From: Tolypeutes matacus
Taxonomy: Eukaryota; Chordata; Mammalia; Cingulata; Chlamyphoridae
Direction: 5' to 3'
DNA: 64,000 bases
Assembly: GCA_026826555.1 (NCBI GenBank)
Contig: JAKSZT010054304.1
Span: 34,022,485-34,086,484 of the forward strand
In this document: positions 23,401 to 36,114 of the stretch, one piece after another
How positions within the stretch are numbered: the first letter of the stretch is position 1
Layout of the letters: every line of letters begins with the position of its first letter
The notes under the pieces: generated by a model
Databases searched by the model: none
Told to the model about the DNA's origin: nothing
The model's input: only the letters and a program-made list of their open reading frames with translations
Translations under genes and position numbers: made by a program

Positions 23401-25185
23401 CTGCATGTCCCCAGGTTTTGCAGGGCTCAGGGTTATGATCCTATTTGAATCTGGATGTGAATTGGATGAAAAAGTCAAGTACCTGTGGAACGTCTTGATT
23501 TATTACTCCTTGTCCCTCTTTCTGAGGAGCAGAAGAATAATATTTTTAAAGGTATTTTGTTTTCATTTTAAGTAGCAAAACCCAAGCCTCATTTTATTTA
23601 TTGTGCACAAGAAAGGTAAATCTTTTTACAAAATAATCTAGAGTTGGGAATTCTGGGAAAATCTATTGAAATATACAAATGCTTCTCCTTAATGTGCAAT
23701 ATGCTTTGCAACTATAGATGATATTTTATATTTAATCTGTAAATAAGAAATGTATTTAAATTAAAAGGGGGCTTTTTGTAAAAGGACCAAATGTTCTTTT
23801 ATAAACGTACTAAGAAAATATCTTGCTCTTTGAAATTAGAATTTTTATGAGCAATTTTTATTTAAAGATTTTTTTAAAGTAGAAATACTGCCTTTAGATT
23901 GGAAGATGGTTAACCACCTGTGGTAACAGGTGGGAAGGTAGAGGACATTGCTAATGCTAAATAAGTAGATGGAAATGATGGGAATCTATGAAAGTTCTTT
24001 TTTGGTTGATTCCATTTTCTCAGTCAAGGAGGAAGCATGGACATCAGCTGAGAGGGAGCATAGGGGAGATATTGGGGTTAGTATAGAGAGGAAAAAGTAT
24101 GAAATAATCATCTATAACAGTAAGAGACAGAATGGCTTGTGGATGTGTAGAATGCTTGTCGGAGTCCAAATATTGAATATTTTTCTCTAGCCTCATTCAG
24201 CTGACCAGAAAGAGATAGTAGAGAGTTGGACTTAACCAAGAATGTAGCTTTGCCTGAAAAATAGCACATAGTGAGAGAATAGCAAGATAATTAAGGATAT
24301 ATGCAAGAGAGGGCTTATAATAAATGACCATGAAATTTAAGCTGGGAAAGGAGGGACTAAAGATATAAAGGGGAGAGGCACAGTGAAAAAGCAGTGGAAT
24401 CAATGAAAATGAGGGTCCCATAAAGTCCATGATTGCTGGAATTGAGAGAAATCAGAGGAGTTAAGGAGGGAGAAATAAGAGTGGTGGTTAGAGAGTGAGA
24501 AGCATGAAATTCAGATTATGAAGGGGATGCAGTTATTGGTTACGGTAAAAGATGAGGGTATGGCCATGGAATTGAGTGACTTGAGGGAGATTCTAGAGAG
24601 CCTCACTGAAGGAAAAGACTTCAAAGGACTGAGTGACCAGGGTGCTATATATTGAAATAATCAAGAATTAAGACAAAAGTTGTATTGGTGTGAAAGAAAT
24701 GATTCAGGAACTAAAAATTGTTAAGAAATGAGGGATGTTGACAACAACAATGAGAGGTCACATAATTTGATGACATGAGATTCAAAGTCAGCAACTTTTA
24801 ATGAGGAAAGAGAGAAATGAAATGGCAGCAGTAAACAAGGAAGACAAGACCTACCCAACCCCCAGTGGGAGGAAAAATGAGCCACCAATCGAGAGGGCTG
24901 AGGAGAAAAAGCAGTGTCTTCAGAGGAGAGTCAGATTTTCATTAGAGCAACAAGGTGGGAAAAACAAAGTTTTAAAACTAGGTCAGGGTTATAGGAAATT
25001 TTGCTGATTAGGCCATGAGTTACATTGTGGGCACTCTAGAAATGTTTCCAGAGGTGAAAGTGGGTGAGGGGAGGATACAGATAAGCCATAGATGATTAGG
25101 TGAGGGGGATAAGATGTGACCTGTGGATCTGTGGAAGTTTATGGTACCTAAGCAAGTAAAACGGACATCGTGAGCTTATTGTTTT
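20444..25185. other. Mostly unassigned intergenic stretch
   Basis: Apart from the SINE at 21158-21250 I recognise no repeat and no supported gene. 22300-23500 is less AT-rich and repeat-free by eye, with short open frames on both strands (for example 23255-23575) that lack splice or family support. A (CA)n run lies at 21902-21915. 24000-25000 is purine-rich and featureless. Confidence 0.5.
21158..21250 (-). mobile_element. tRNA-headed SINE
   Basis: This is a reverse-complement copy: AGGAGGTACCAGGGATTGAA (3' part of the head and B box) runs to CTCAACCACTGAGCTACATG. The tail side is T-rich (TTTTGTTTATTTGTTTG). The ends are approximate and no clear duplication is seen. Confidence 0.75.
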
Positions 25186-25189
25186 ATTT

Positions 25190-25690
25190 GTCCATTCCAC
25201 CCCATAGTCACATTTGCCCCCTTCCTATCAGTTCTCTATATTTTAGCAAGTGTGTTCTTATAAAAATGCAGATTTGACCATATCGTTCCCCTGCTTCAAC
25301 CCAATTAATATTTTCTATTGATCTTAGTATAAAGGCTAAAATCCTTGGTATATCTCACAAAAACCTGCATGATCTGACTACTGCTACCTCTTCAGACTCA
25401 ACACATGCCCTTGTTTTTGCATCCCAGTCATATTGGCCCTTTTAACGTTTCTAAAACAGTCTGGACTCTTCGCTCTCTCTCAGTATTTGTACTTCCTTCT
25501 CCCTAGAATATCCCTCAGATTTTGCCTGCTTGTCCTTCAGGTATCAGCTTAAACTGTCCTTCAGATAGGTAAGATCCCCTCTTTTATGATCTAGTAGAAC
25601 TCTTTACCTTCATAAAACTGCATGTCATGATTTGCAATTATGTAATTGTGTGATTATTTGAATCATGTCTCTTTACCTCACTGAATGGTT
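25190..25690. mobile_element. LINE-2 3'-end fragment
   Basis: Text 'tataaaggctaaaatcctt', 'catgatctgactactgctac' and 'cttctccctagaatatccct' is diverged L2 sequence of the kind common throughout mammals. I do not assign strand. The frame is lost. Confidence 0.65.
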
Positions 25691-26599
25691 GTAAGGGTTA
25701 AAACTCTGGCAGCGGCCCAACTGCTGGATCAGCTAGTAGCTCACAAAGCTCTTGACTCAACTTCTTGTGTCCCCTGACTCAGTATACCTTGCATCTAATT
25801 CATAAAGTCTTTGGCCCAGCACACATAGTCCCTGGGCACAGCAAAAATGATTCTGGGAAGTTGCACTTTGTGTTCCTTTCTATAACGCTTGAAGGATAAC
25901 AGTAGTGTATAAATAACCATGCCAATAAAGAGCGGACAGGCCTGTATGTCTGGACCAGGCTTCAGCTGTGTTGGTATGAGCAAACTTCCCTCTCCGCCTA
26001 AAGCCTTTTCTGCCTACCTCTCTCGCGGGCTCACGAAGTGAACACAGTGCACAATGATAAACTCCATGAAGACAAAAATCATGTTTGTTGTTTTTGTTAT
26101 TGTATGCCCAGAACCTCAACTAGTGTCTGACAGTATTTGTTCAACAAAATTTATTAAATGAGTTGATCCAGATGGCAGTGTTTCCAGCTCCACAACCTGA
26201 CAAATATCATTAGTTTTAATGCATTCAAATCAATGCCCCTTCTTATTGATAGAGTAACCTGATGGTGGAGAAGCATTGGAAATAAGATTTCAGCTTTAAT
26301 CTGCACCTATGTTTCTGAGTGGTATTGGTCTGAGAAACCAACATGTCTTAATATTTAAAGAGCTACTACAAATGAATAATAAAAATATTAAGTCATCAAA
26401 AGAAAAATAGGTTAAACAGTCACTAACAAAGAAATATAAATGACCATTAAACACATAAAAAAGAGTACCTTTCCTAGTAATCAAGGAACATGGAATCACA
26501 AAGATTACCACCACTGTGGAGATAAAAACTACATGTATTTTAATATTTTATTGAAATTAATATTTTTTAAATAATGAAGTACTACTAGTAAACCTCGAA

Positions 26600-27620
26600 A
26601 GCTTTTACACTGTAGAAACGAATGCAGAAGGAATTCCAGGTCTAGTAATGGTGGAGTAATAGTAAACTAAATCTCCTGCTTATAACAACTTAAAAAAAAA
26701 AACACACACAGATGAAATACTTAAAAAGAAATGTTATTACAAGAACAAAGAGCCAACAGGAAGGAATTTCCATGCCAAAAGAAAAGAGAAAAAACAACCC
26801 AGAGAGATAAAAGAATATGAAAGATGCTTTTGCCTTAAGAACATCTGCCAAACATGAAAATTTAAACTTTCATTTTTATGACCTCCCAAGTCAACAGGAA
26901 TAGAAATCAAATCCCTATCCCTCATAGAATCAGAGTCCTATTGGAGCCCTCCCCCAAAAAAGCTGGGATCCCAAAAGGCTACCCAGTCCGGATAAGGGAG
27001 AACTTGAACTACCCCTTGAATAGTCTTGCAACCCAAGGCTGCCTCACCTGGATAGACCAGGGACTCTTGGGTCTTCCATGTGAATTAAGATTATCCCAAA
27101 CCAGCACAGTCTTTAGGTACCTGGCATAAGCAAAGTAAATCTTCTCAGGAAGAAGTTACCTTCATCTTATGCCTCAAAATATTCCAAAAAATAATATTCC
27201 CAGTACAATTAGATAAGGTACACAAACACACATACAAACAGATGACTTGTGCAAGAACTAACAGAAACCATACAAAGAAAACAAGAACAGGTCCACTGAG
27301 ACATCATATATTGGAATTATCAGACTCGTTTTGTGGCAGTATAACCTTAGTATCAAAACCCAAGCAAAGTGGTACAAAAAATAATAATAATAAAGGCCAA
27401 TTCACTCACGAACATAGATAAAAATTCCTTTTAAAAAATTAGCAAATAGATTCCAGTCATATACAACAATACATGCTTAAAGCTGTACCAAATTGGGTTC
27501 ATTTAAGGAAGGAAGGTGGGTTTAACATTGAAATTATACAAGTTGAAATAAGAAAATCAGAAATTCCCAGGCATTTAATGGGTAAGACTATTCCTTCCAC
27601 AAATATATGAACATGCTTCA
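26600..27620 (+). mobile_element. Old L1-like (possibly HAL1) fragment
   Basis: Has an A-rich sense strand, a start-like text 'aggtctagtaatggtggagt', and later ORF2-type text ('ttccagtcatatacaacaat', 'gaaggtgggtttaacattga'). It is heavily decayed. 26290-26530 is also A-rich with L1-tail-like text. Subfamily not determined. Confidence 0.5.
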
Positions 27621-28500
27621 ATAGGTACTTGCTTATATTATATCTGCACTTCTATAGTTGAGCATTCCCTTTTGACTAACTCCTTCTTGCTTTAGATATG
27701 TTCATAAAAGATTAATATATTCTGTTATTGTACAGCAGATGTTGCAAAGTACAGGCTTTCAAGTCAAATCCAGCCCACACATTGTTTTGTTTGGTCTGTG
27801 GTGTTTTAAAGAAGTTGAAACTAACGTTTATAAACTGAGAGACTTCAAGAAATCCAAATACTTAGCATTTTGAGCAACTAGAATATCTGTCAATATTTGG
27901 CCCATATTTCCACCTGGCAACAATCAACTATGGCTGAGGAATGCTGCCCCCTTTAGATAGGGTGTGTGTCTTCGTTTTGCCATTAGTTTCTGCCACTCTG
28001 GCCTATTTGCACTTGCTATTAGTCTTTGTGCATGTTCTTCTTCCACCTTTTATAGAAAACTTGAAAGAAACATGAAGTATTTGTTGTTTTATCTCTCAGA
28101 TGAGGGAAAACCAAAAAATTGGTCAAAGAGGAACCCACGTGTCAAGAAAAATAAAGGAAAGCACATATATATGTGAAATTGAAGAATATCACTCCATGTT
28201 TAGTAGATTAATACCTGGTCAGCTTCACTCCTTTACAGTACCTGCCTGGTCCTGTAGGCATTAGATTTGTGACCCCTGAGTTATAGTCACATTCAAATGG
28301 CCCAGGAACAATCTGCCTCTTTCTAGTGACTTTATTTATGTTTTGATCTGTTATGTATTGATCTTATCATTTAATTTTTAGAATGTGAACTTATTTTCCG
28401 AATTTCTAAGTTCCTGGAAGGCATCTCAATATGATGATAAAACTTTGAAGTTGCAATTTCTACTTAATATCTATCTTGAACCTAAACTGAAATCCACCTA
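27620..28500. other. No gene seen
   Basis: Single-copy-looking intergenic DNA. The 70-codon frame at 27964-28176 has no recognisable motif and no supporting context. Confidence 0.45.
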
Positions 28501-28506
28501 ACACCT

Positions 28507-29176
28507 TGTATTAGTCAGCCAAAGGGGTGCTGATGCAAAATACCAGAAATCTGTTGGCTTCTATAAAGGGCATTTATTTAGGGTAGAAGCTTACAGTTAC
28601 CAGGCCATAAAGCATAAGTTACTTCTGTCACCAAAGTCAGCAGCCATGTGTTGAAGCAAGATGGTAGGTGATCTCTGCTGGGTTTCAGCCTGCCCCTCTG
28701 GGCTTCATCTTCCTCTGAGGCTTCATGGGCTCAGCTTCTTCCCAATCTCAGCTGTAGGCTGGCATAGGGCTTGTCTCTCAGGGCTTCATCTCTCTACTAA
28801 CATAGGACTCGTTTCTTTCTGGGCCTTCTGTATCAGCCTCAGCTGTTCTGTTCTCTTCCCAAGGTCAGCTGCAAACTGGCTCATCTCTCCCCGGGACTCC
28901 AGGTTAAAAAATAGCAGAGCTCTCTTTCTTCTTCGGTGTCTTATTGAGTGAGTGTCTGTTTTATATCAGATGCAGCAAGGGGGCAGGGACTCAACCTAAG
29001 TCTTGCCCTCTGACATAGTCAAATCTGAAAGCCAAATCTTAACAGTAAATCTAATCAAAGACATCTCAGCTGAATTTAATGCAATCAAAGGGCATCAAAC
29101 ACAGAGGAACAGATTAGTTTACAAACATAATCTTTCTCTTTTTTGGGGATTCATAAAATAATCTCAAACTGTCACA
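28507..29176 (-). mobile_element. Solo LTR, family A (left member of a head-to-head pair)
   Basis: Starts TGTATTAGTCAGCCAAAGGG and ends AATCTCAAACTGTCACA. The flanks do not match (CACCT on the left, GGGGG on the right). The neighbouring copy at 29182 points the other way, five bases apart. Confidence 0.85.
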
Positions 29177-29181
29177 GGGGG

Positions 29182-29755
29182 TGTGTATATTTGATATTGT
29201 TTATGAATTCCAAAAATAGATATTGGCTTATGTTTGTAAACTGGTCTGTCCCTCTGGGCATATTAGATTATATTGTATTCAGAGGTTTCACTTTTCCTTG
29301 ATTAAATAATGATTAAGGTTTTGATTGGGCCACATCAGTAGGATGTTGAGTCCCTGCCCCCTTGGTGGGTGGGGACTCACAGAGAAAAGACATGACAGAG
29401 AACAGAGTTTGGAGTTTTTTATCCTGGAGCCTGGCAAGTAAACAAATAGAGAAGCAGATACATGAGGAAGGAGAGAAGGCTCAATTGGACACAGCAGAGA
29501 CCCTGGGAAGAGAGCCGAGCCATTTGCCTGATAGTATACAGCTGGACTTAAGGAGCAAGCAGAGGGGCTGAGCCCTGAAAGAAGCGAGCCCTGAGAAGAG
29601 AGGAACTCAGGAGGCTTGAAAGCACCTCTTATGGTACTTTGAGTTGGACTTTCCACAGCCTTGGGATTGTAAGCTTTTACCCCAAATAAATACCCTTTAT
29701 AAAATCCAACAGATTTCTGGCACTTTGCATTGGCACACTTTTGGTGGACTGATAC
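29182..29755 (+). mobile_element. Solo LTR, family A (right member of a head-to-head pair)
   Basis: Starts TGTGTATATTTGATATTG and ends GGTGGACTGATACA, with CCCCAAATAAATACCC near its 3' end. Its first bases are altered relative to family A. A (CA)n run follows directly. No internal sequence. Confidence 0.85.
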
Positions 29756-29830
29756 ACACACACCCCATTTCTCTTTTCTTCCCTTGTGTCCCCCTCCCTC
29801 CCCAAAATAAGCTATTACTGAATCTGAACA

Positions 29831-29831
29831 A

Positions 29832-29878
<47 letters not shown>
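29831..29878 (+). repeat. Compound (TA)n(GA)n microsatellite
   Basis: About 11 TA units run directly into about 13 GA units. Lies 75 bases after the family A LTR. Confidence 0.95.
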
Positions 29879-30235
29879 AGAATGTTTACACTGTGACCAC
29901 AGAATATTGGTGTCTCAAGTGGAAGTTGATTCTCGTAAGCATTTGTTTAAACTACATACACATTATTACTACATGTGGGCACAAACTTGTCTTATTTTAG
30001 ACAGTTTTGTCTAATGCACTGTAACAGTCGCTTATCATCATAATGTTCCTGCTGTTTGGCGAAATTATCATCAGTGAACATTATAATCCCACAAAGTTGA
30101 AAACGAGCCCAAACCTGTAGAATAGTTTGGGAAATGTGGTACAGAACAGGACCAAGTCTTTTAATCTATGTGTACCCAACAAATAGCACTGGGCTTGACT
30201 CAGAATAGATGCTTAATAAATACCTTTTCACTGAA

Positions 30236-30292
30236 TGGATGGAAGGGTGAGTGGATGAATAGATGGACAGATGGATGGATAGATAGATAGAT

Positions 30293-30339
<47 letters not shown>

Positions 30340-30345
30340 GGATGA
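30236..30345 (+). repeat. (GATA)n / (GGAT)n microsatellite
   Basis: An imperfect GGAT-type start becomes a nearly pure GATA array (about 30276-30337). Open frames reading repeated Tyr-Leu-Ser-Ile on the minus strand come from this array only. Confidence 0.95.
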
Positions 30346-30674
30346 ACAAGCAGCTGCTCAAAAAGATGCTATTTTCAATCATCTTCATCCTTGCCTCTTC
30401 TGTTATAATAAAGGGAATTATGTGTATTTATAACAGGGTTTCTGTCTTGACATTTAATTGTTAAAATATATAATTCAGCATTTTTAGATTGGTAATTCTA
30501 TCGCTTGGCCCCAGAATTTTCTACATTTATTTAAAGACAAATATGGAAATGAGCTGATATTCTTTTTTTGTGAATACATTTGGAATAAAGCTATCAATGT
30601 GTGTACAAATGACAAGATACCAAATTGGAGATGCTGTGTCAGATTACATATTGTTTATACTATCTTTTTTTCCC

Positions 30675-31212
30675 ACTTTTTTCATTTTTTAATTTACTTT
30701 GATTACATAAATGTTACAGAGAATATATAGGGAATTCCCATATGCCCTTCTCTCACACCTTCCACAGTTTCCCACACTAGCAACATCTTTCGTCAGTGTA
30801 GTACATTCATTGCAATTGATAAACACATTTTGGAGCATTGCCACTAAGCATGGATTATAGTTTACATTGTAGTTTATTCTCCCATTCGACTCTGTAGGTT
30901 ATGGCTGGATATATAATGGCCTGTATCTGTCATTGTAATGTCATTCAGGACGATTCCCAAGTCCTGAAAATGCCCCCGTATACCTGTTTTTCCCTCTCCC
31001 TAACCCCAGAACATCCATGGGTTACTGCCTCCACAACAGTGGTATTTCTTACATTGCTATAATCACAATAAGTCTATAATAGAATACTAGTAGTTCATTT
31101 CCCAGTCCTGAGACTCTGGGATGGTGATGCCCACTCCACCATCAATTGAGGGGGTCTTTGATCCCATACATCCAATGGATGGGACTCTCTTGCTTGCAGT
31201 TGTAGGTTGTTT
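30675..31212 (-). mobile_element. L1 3' region fragment (antisense)
   Basis: Reads 'aatttactttgattacataa', then a block ending 'gagactctgggatggtgatg'. This block is related to part of the 40907-41663 tail ('gggatggtgatgtccactcc' on its minus strand). It is flanked by a near repeat of 'tgtttatactatctttt' at 30650-30668 and 31208-31224, consistent with a duplication. Confidence 0.75.
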
Positions 31213-31750
31213 ATACTATCTTTTACTCTTCATAATATCTCTGAGGTTAAAATTAGCAAAAGGACTGCTCAAGACATACATATGAATGACAATTATAAAT
31301 TTGTAAGGTTGTCTGTGGAAGAAAAAATCAATTCTCAAACAAGAGGGCTAATAACTGAGAAAACGTGACTATACTTTTTCAAACCTTCAAATGAGTTTTT
31401 AAAAAAGCAAGAAGCCTGACTTCTTGCTTCTTGTTTAGAATTAATCATGAGAGAGAAAGTGAAGCCCAGATGTAGGTACATCTAATGCAATGAAACTTTA
31501 ATAGAGAAATATTTGTTTTTCGGGCTAGTCACATAAAAAAATGTGAAAGCCATCTGTTTGCTCTGTAAGTGATACTTGAAATTTATAACAAAGGACAACG
31601 TACATTTCAGCAGATAACAGAACACAGCCAAGACCACACAACTAGTTAATAGCATAGCAGGACTAGAACCCCATATCTCCTAAGACCATGTCCGGTAGTC
31701 TGTCTTCCAACAAATTGAAATATGGAATTACAGTTTGTGAATAAAATAAG

Positions 31751-32177
31751 TGTTTTAGGTTCCTGGGCTGCTCAAGCAAATACCATGCAACAAGTCAGCT
31801 TAAAACAATGAACAGGTGCTGCTTTCTCTTAGAGGACTGTGGCGTTCTGGGACTGGCTATCAGGCAATACTTGGTCCTTAGCTTGTCACATGGCAAGGCA
31901 CTTGGAGGCATCACCTGGTCTCCAATTTCTCTTCCAGGTTCCATTGATGTTCAGCTTTTGGCTGCTCCCTCTGTGGCTTTCTCTCAGTGTCTGAATTTCA
32001 CTCTGCTTATAAAGGACTCTAGTAATAGGATTAAGACCCAGCCTGATTGAGTTGGGCCACACCTTAACTGAAGTAATCTCATCAAAAGATCCTACGTACA
32101 ATGGGTTCACACCTACCCGAATGGATCAAGTTTAAGAACATGTTTTTCTGGGGTACATACAGCTCCAAATCATCACA
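31751..32177 (-). mobile_element. Solo LTR, family B
   Basis: The plus strand starts TGTTTTAGGTTCCTGGGCTG and ends AGCTCCAAATCATCACA. It is the reverse of the family at 41681-42122, sharing AACATGTTTTTCTGGGGTAC (reverse strand). Flanks ATAAG/AATAG are similar but not identical. Confidence 0.78.
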
Positions 32178-32515
32178 AATAGTATGCACAAAGTTCAGTG
32201 CCTTAAATATGATGTAGTTTTTAACACTGGCAAGAAAGTAGTTCATAGAATGGCAGTAGAAGCTAGAGTGACCAAGTTACTCATAGAAGGTGTTAACAAG
32301 GACACTTAAGTTGGTCCACCATTGTTTTTTATTGCAAATGCTAATTCAAGTAAATTTCTGCCTGAAATCTGAAAAAGTAACTGCATCACTCAAGGTGTTC
32401 ATTATGTTAGCAAACAGTCCACTCCAATAACAATTCTGTGCACTTTAAGAGAAAAATCTTCCCACATTGTAATAATTGCACCAGAGCATTCCAACTTTGT
32501 AAATTAGATATAGGT

Positions 32516-33068
32516 TATCTATTAGTCAAAGGGGTGCTGATGGAAAATATCAGAAATCTGTTGGCTTTTATAAAGGGTATTTATTTGGGGTGGAAGCTTA
32601 CAGTTACTAGGCCATAAAGCATAAGTTACTTCCCTCACCAAAGTCTGTCACCACGTGTGGGAGCAAGATGGCTGTAAGGGTTCAGCTTCCTGGGTTCCTC
32701 GCTTCCTCTCTCTCTGGGCTCAGCTGCTCTGCTTTCTCCATAAGACCAGCTGTAGACTATCAGGCAAACGGCTCATCTCTCTTACTGGGGCCCCTGAGGT
32801 GTCTAATCTCTCTGCCTTCTCTCTGCTTCTCTATGTCCTTACTTCCCGGGCTCCAGCATCCAAAACTTCCAACTCCCTTCTCTGTGGTGCAGTTTCTCTG
32901 TGACCGTCCTACTGACGAGACCCAATCAAAGCCTTAATCATTATTTAATCAAGTAAAAGTAAAACCTCTGAATCTAATACACTCTAATACACCCAGAGGA
33001 TAAGACCAGTTTACAAGCATAATCCAATATCTATTTTTGGAATTCATAAATAATACCAAACTACTACA
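32516..33068 (-). mobile_element. Solo LTR, family A, older copy
   Basis: Begins TATCTATTAGTCAAAGGGGT (start decayed) and ends AATACCAAACTACTACA. Interior matches family A, including the TAAAGGGTATTTATTTGGGG region. No convincing flanking duplication. Confidence 0.82.
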
Positions 33069-33069
33069 G

Positions 33070-34095
33070 ACTATTTCAGGCATAAGAAATTAAGAAAGTT
33101 CATAATGGCAACATTAGAATAGAAACATTGATTCCCATATATAGGTGTTACATAGGTTATAGGAAATAGTCCCTTTTCTTAGAGAAAGTTTAAAAAGTTA
33201 GACTAAGGACCCTTTACACATGGCATCACAAAGAAGAGAGATTAGGATAAAACTAAAATCAAGTAAGTGTAAATATATTCTAAAACATTTGTTGACATGA
33301 ACAGGGAAGCAGGAAAAGTTCCACCAGAAAAGTCATCATTATGGCGTTAAAAACGTTTTCATTGTCTCTCCAGCAATGTGTAGGTGAGAGGATGTGGTAA
33401 CAATTTGATACCCAATGAGGTGGGTAGTGTACCAGACAGACTTGGTGGGTGTCTAGTATGGCAAAACATGTCACAGGCTGTCACAGCCAGTATCTCTTAA
33501 AAAAATAATTTGCTTTGGACTAGTTCTTCAGTCAAGCAAGCTACTGGCCTTAATTTGGTTTCCTCGGTAAGTTTATCCACCAGGAAGAGAATGTATGTTG
33601 ATAGGCTGATAGGAATGTCTGGTCTGCTTGGCAGTTATAAAAGTAAGGTAAATTAATAAATTGTATTTCAGATGTACATTAGTCTCCTGCAAGTTTTATT
33701 ACATTGGCTCAACTATACAAAGTCCTTATTGCCCTCAATGTGTGTATTCTCAATGCCTCAAATAATAAACTGAAAGGGCAGATCTTGGACCCTAGTAACC
33801 TCACTAGGAGACAGCCTGGGAGACCCAACCTAGATAGCTCATTAGCCTCTAATCAAAAGCATTGTAATTATCAGCCCTCAGGGAGCCACTGAATCCCAGA
33901 GCTCATGTTTACCACTTACTCCACACATTCCTAAATAACTCTGCAAAGGTCATCAAAGTCTCCTACAAATCTAATAAATATAGAGGTGTTTTTCTCAAAA
34001 TGAAACATGCTAGAGACTCTGCTGTATGATTCTGTCCATACTCAACTCTAATAGTCATTGTTGTGGGAAATGGTAGAAGTATGTAAAGGAGCTAT
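33070..34095. other. No gene seen
   Basis: Between the family A LTR and the purine-rich tract. No repeat or gene recognised. Confidence 0.45.
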
Positions 34096-34099
34096 AGAA

Positions 34100-34240
34100 A
34101 TGAGCATCAGGAGTTTATTAAAAAGAAGAAAGGAAGAGAAGGGGGGAATGGAGAAAGAAAGAGGAAGAAAAAGTCAAGAGAGAAAAAAAAACAGAAAGGG
34201 GGGAGGGAGGGAGGGAAGGAGGGAGATAGAAAGGAGAAAA
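34100..34240 (+). repeat. Purine-rich GAAA/GGGA tract
   Basis: About 140 bases almost wholly A and G on the plus strand, with GGGA and AAGG repeats. The short frames across it, rich in Lys, Arg and Glu, are composition artefacts. Confidence 0.85.
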
Positions 34241-34244
34241 TGAG

Positions 34245-34460
34245 TAGGAGTAACGATTCAGGAGCCTGTTAGCTTGAATTTGAATCCTAGGTCTACTTGG
34301 GCACGTAAATTTGGGTAAGTTACTCACTATATCTCATCTTTAGTATCTTTAGCTGAAAGATGGAGAAATAGCAGTATCTAGTTCATATTTTATGAGGATT
34401 AAATAAGTTCATATGCAAAACTACTGAGAACAGTGCTTGGCACACTGTAAATGGTTTTGT
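34245..34460 (+). repeat. MIR SINE
   Basis: 'gcttgaatttgaatcctagg' with 'gggtaagttactcactat' and 'gcttggcacactgtaaatgg' follow the MIR order. Confidence 0.75.
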
Positions 34461-34654
34461 ATTTTATCCCTAATAAGTTGTTCTAGGTGATTACACTTTA
34501 GCATTTTGTTATTGAGATTGTAAAAATCCTAAAATAAATTTTTAAATGCAGAAAATAAAAGCACAATACCTATGATTATGAAAATATTTTCATAAGTATG
34601 AAAATAACGAATGAGGTTATGCTTCTTACATTTCAATGTGCATTTGACTAAGCA

Positions 34655-34750
34655 TCATGTTAAAATTCTTGAGATTCTCCATTTCTAACAAGCTTCTAGG
34701 TGATACTGATACCACTGGTCTGGGGACCACACTTTGAGTTGTTAGAGAAT
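34655..34750. repeat. MER5-type fragment
   Basis: 'catttctaacaagcttctag', 'gtgatactgataccactggt' and 'gggaccacactttgagttgt' match the familiar right half of MER5A. Confidence 0.7.
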
Positions 34751-34999
34751 GGCTACCACATAACAAGAACTCCATAATCAGTAGATATTATTATTGCTAG
34801 AAAGGGATTATAAGTATGCCTTAGTTGGCATAATATAGGTATTAGTCAAATATTATATACATATTTTTTAAACTGAATTTGCTTTATTCATATTTTGTTA
34901 ACTGAACTCAGGGAGTATATTAGGGGAAAGAAATCCTGACTTGTTATGAGAATAATTGGCTAATTTATTGATGTGGTTATTATTTTTTAAAACACAAAG

Positions 35000-35520
35000 T
35001 AATATATTCTGGTAGGAAAAAGATTCAATCATCTCAGAAATGTATAAATTGAAAAGAGAAAGTTCCCCCACTTCAGCCTTCCACTCCTAAGCCTGAGGGT
35101 AGACACAATTAAGAATTTAGTGTGATACTTTCAAATATTTTTATACTATTATATAAAGACATATAGGTTTTCTTCAGAAAATACACTCATACTACATTAC
35201 TGTAATGCAACTTTCATTTCCTTCAAAAATATATCAGACATCCATCCTTCCATGTTAATGTACAGAAATCATCTCATTCTTATCAGTGATTGCATAGCAT
35301 TCCAACATGCCATAACTTATTTAGCCATTCCCTATTGCTGTGCTATTAGGTTGCCTCCAATTATTCGCTATTACAAATAATGCTATGATGAAATTCCTTA
35401 ATATATAATATAAACTTGCATAGTTGTGTGAAATGAATAGCTCTGTAATATAGTTCCAAAAAGTGGAGTTGCTATGTAAAAGGATATGCACTGTCTAAAT
35501 TTTGAAAACAGCTAAATTGC
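35000..35520 (-). mobile_element. Ancient L1 3' end fragment (antisense)
   Basis: Text such as 'ttatttagccattccctatt', 'ggttgcctccaattattcgc' and 'aaaaagtggagttgctatgt' is typical of ancient L1 tails. It is diverged, with approximate borders. The LTR at 35525 follows. Confidence 0.6.
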
Positions 35521-35524
35521 CTTT

Positions 35525-35981
35525 CAAAAATCAAGTCATCCTCAGAGATGCTCTCTCATCAAAGATCAGCTGCTCACAGATCCTGGAGTCCTGCCACGAG
35601 GCAAGGCAAGATGGCAGGTCTGCCCGTCTCTCTCTCTACTTTTTCCTCAAGGCTCAGTTGTGGGCTATCAGGCATCTCTCCCTTGGGCCTCCTTGAACCT
35701 CTTAGGGCTTCTCTTTCTGCAGCGGTAAGTGAACATGTAGAATCGTCTCTCCCACATGGCAGGGTCAAAATGGCAGAGATCTTTTTTTTTTGAGTCTCTT
35801 CTTTCTCAGTTTATATAAGCCCAGCAAGATGATGGAGACCCAACCTGGATCATGCCTCACTGACATAGTCCAATCAAAAGCCCTAAAGTGCTCAATCAAG
35901 TGATCTAATCAAAGGTCCCCACAGGAATAGATTAGTTCAAAAACGATCTTTTCTGGGATTTACAAAATTCAAATCATCACA
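35525..35981 (-). mobile_element. LTR-like fragment, family D
   Basis: On the minus strand it starts TGTGATGATTTGAATTTTG and contains a TATA-like TTATATAAAC and a CCTGCCATGTGGGAGAG block. The far end (left) lacks the expected terminal TGTATTAG-like text, so it is probably truncated there. Assignment by similarity to families A-C is moderate. Confidence 0.65.
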
Positions 35982-36114
35982 GGAAGCTCTATCTCCAAAT
36001 AATAAAACATTTCCCATATTTTTTCTAGTAATTTCATTGCTTTAGTTTTAATGTTTACATTTTTAATTATGATATGGTGGGTATCAAATCAAATTGTTTT
36101 AAAATATACACCTG

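Noticed and set aside
30236..30345. CRISPR-like regular repeat
   Set aside because: It is a 4-base tandem microsatellite with no spacers.
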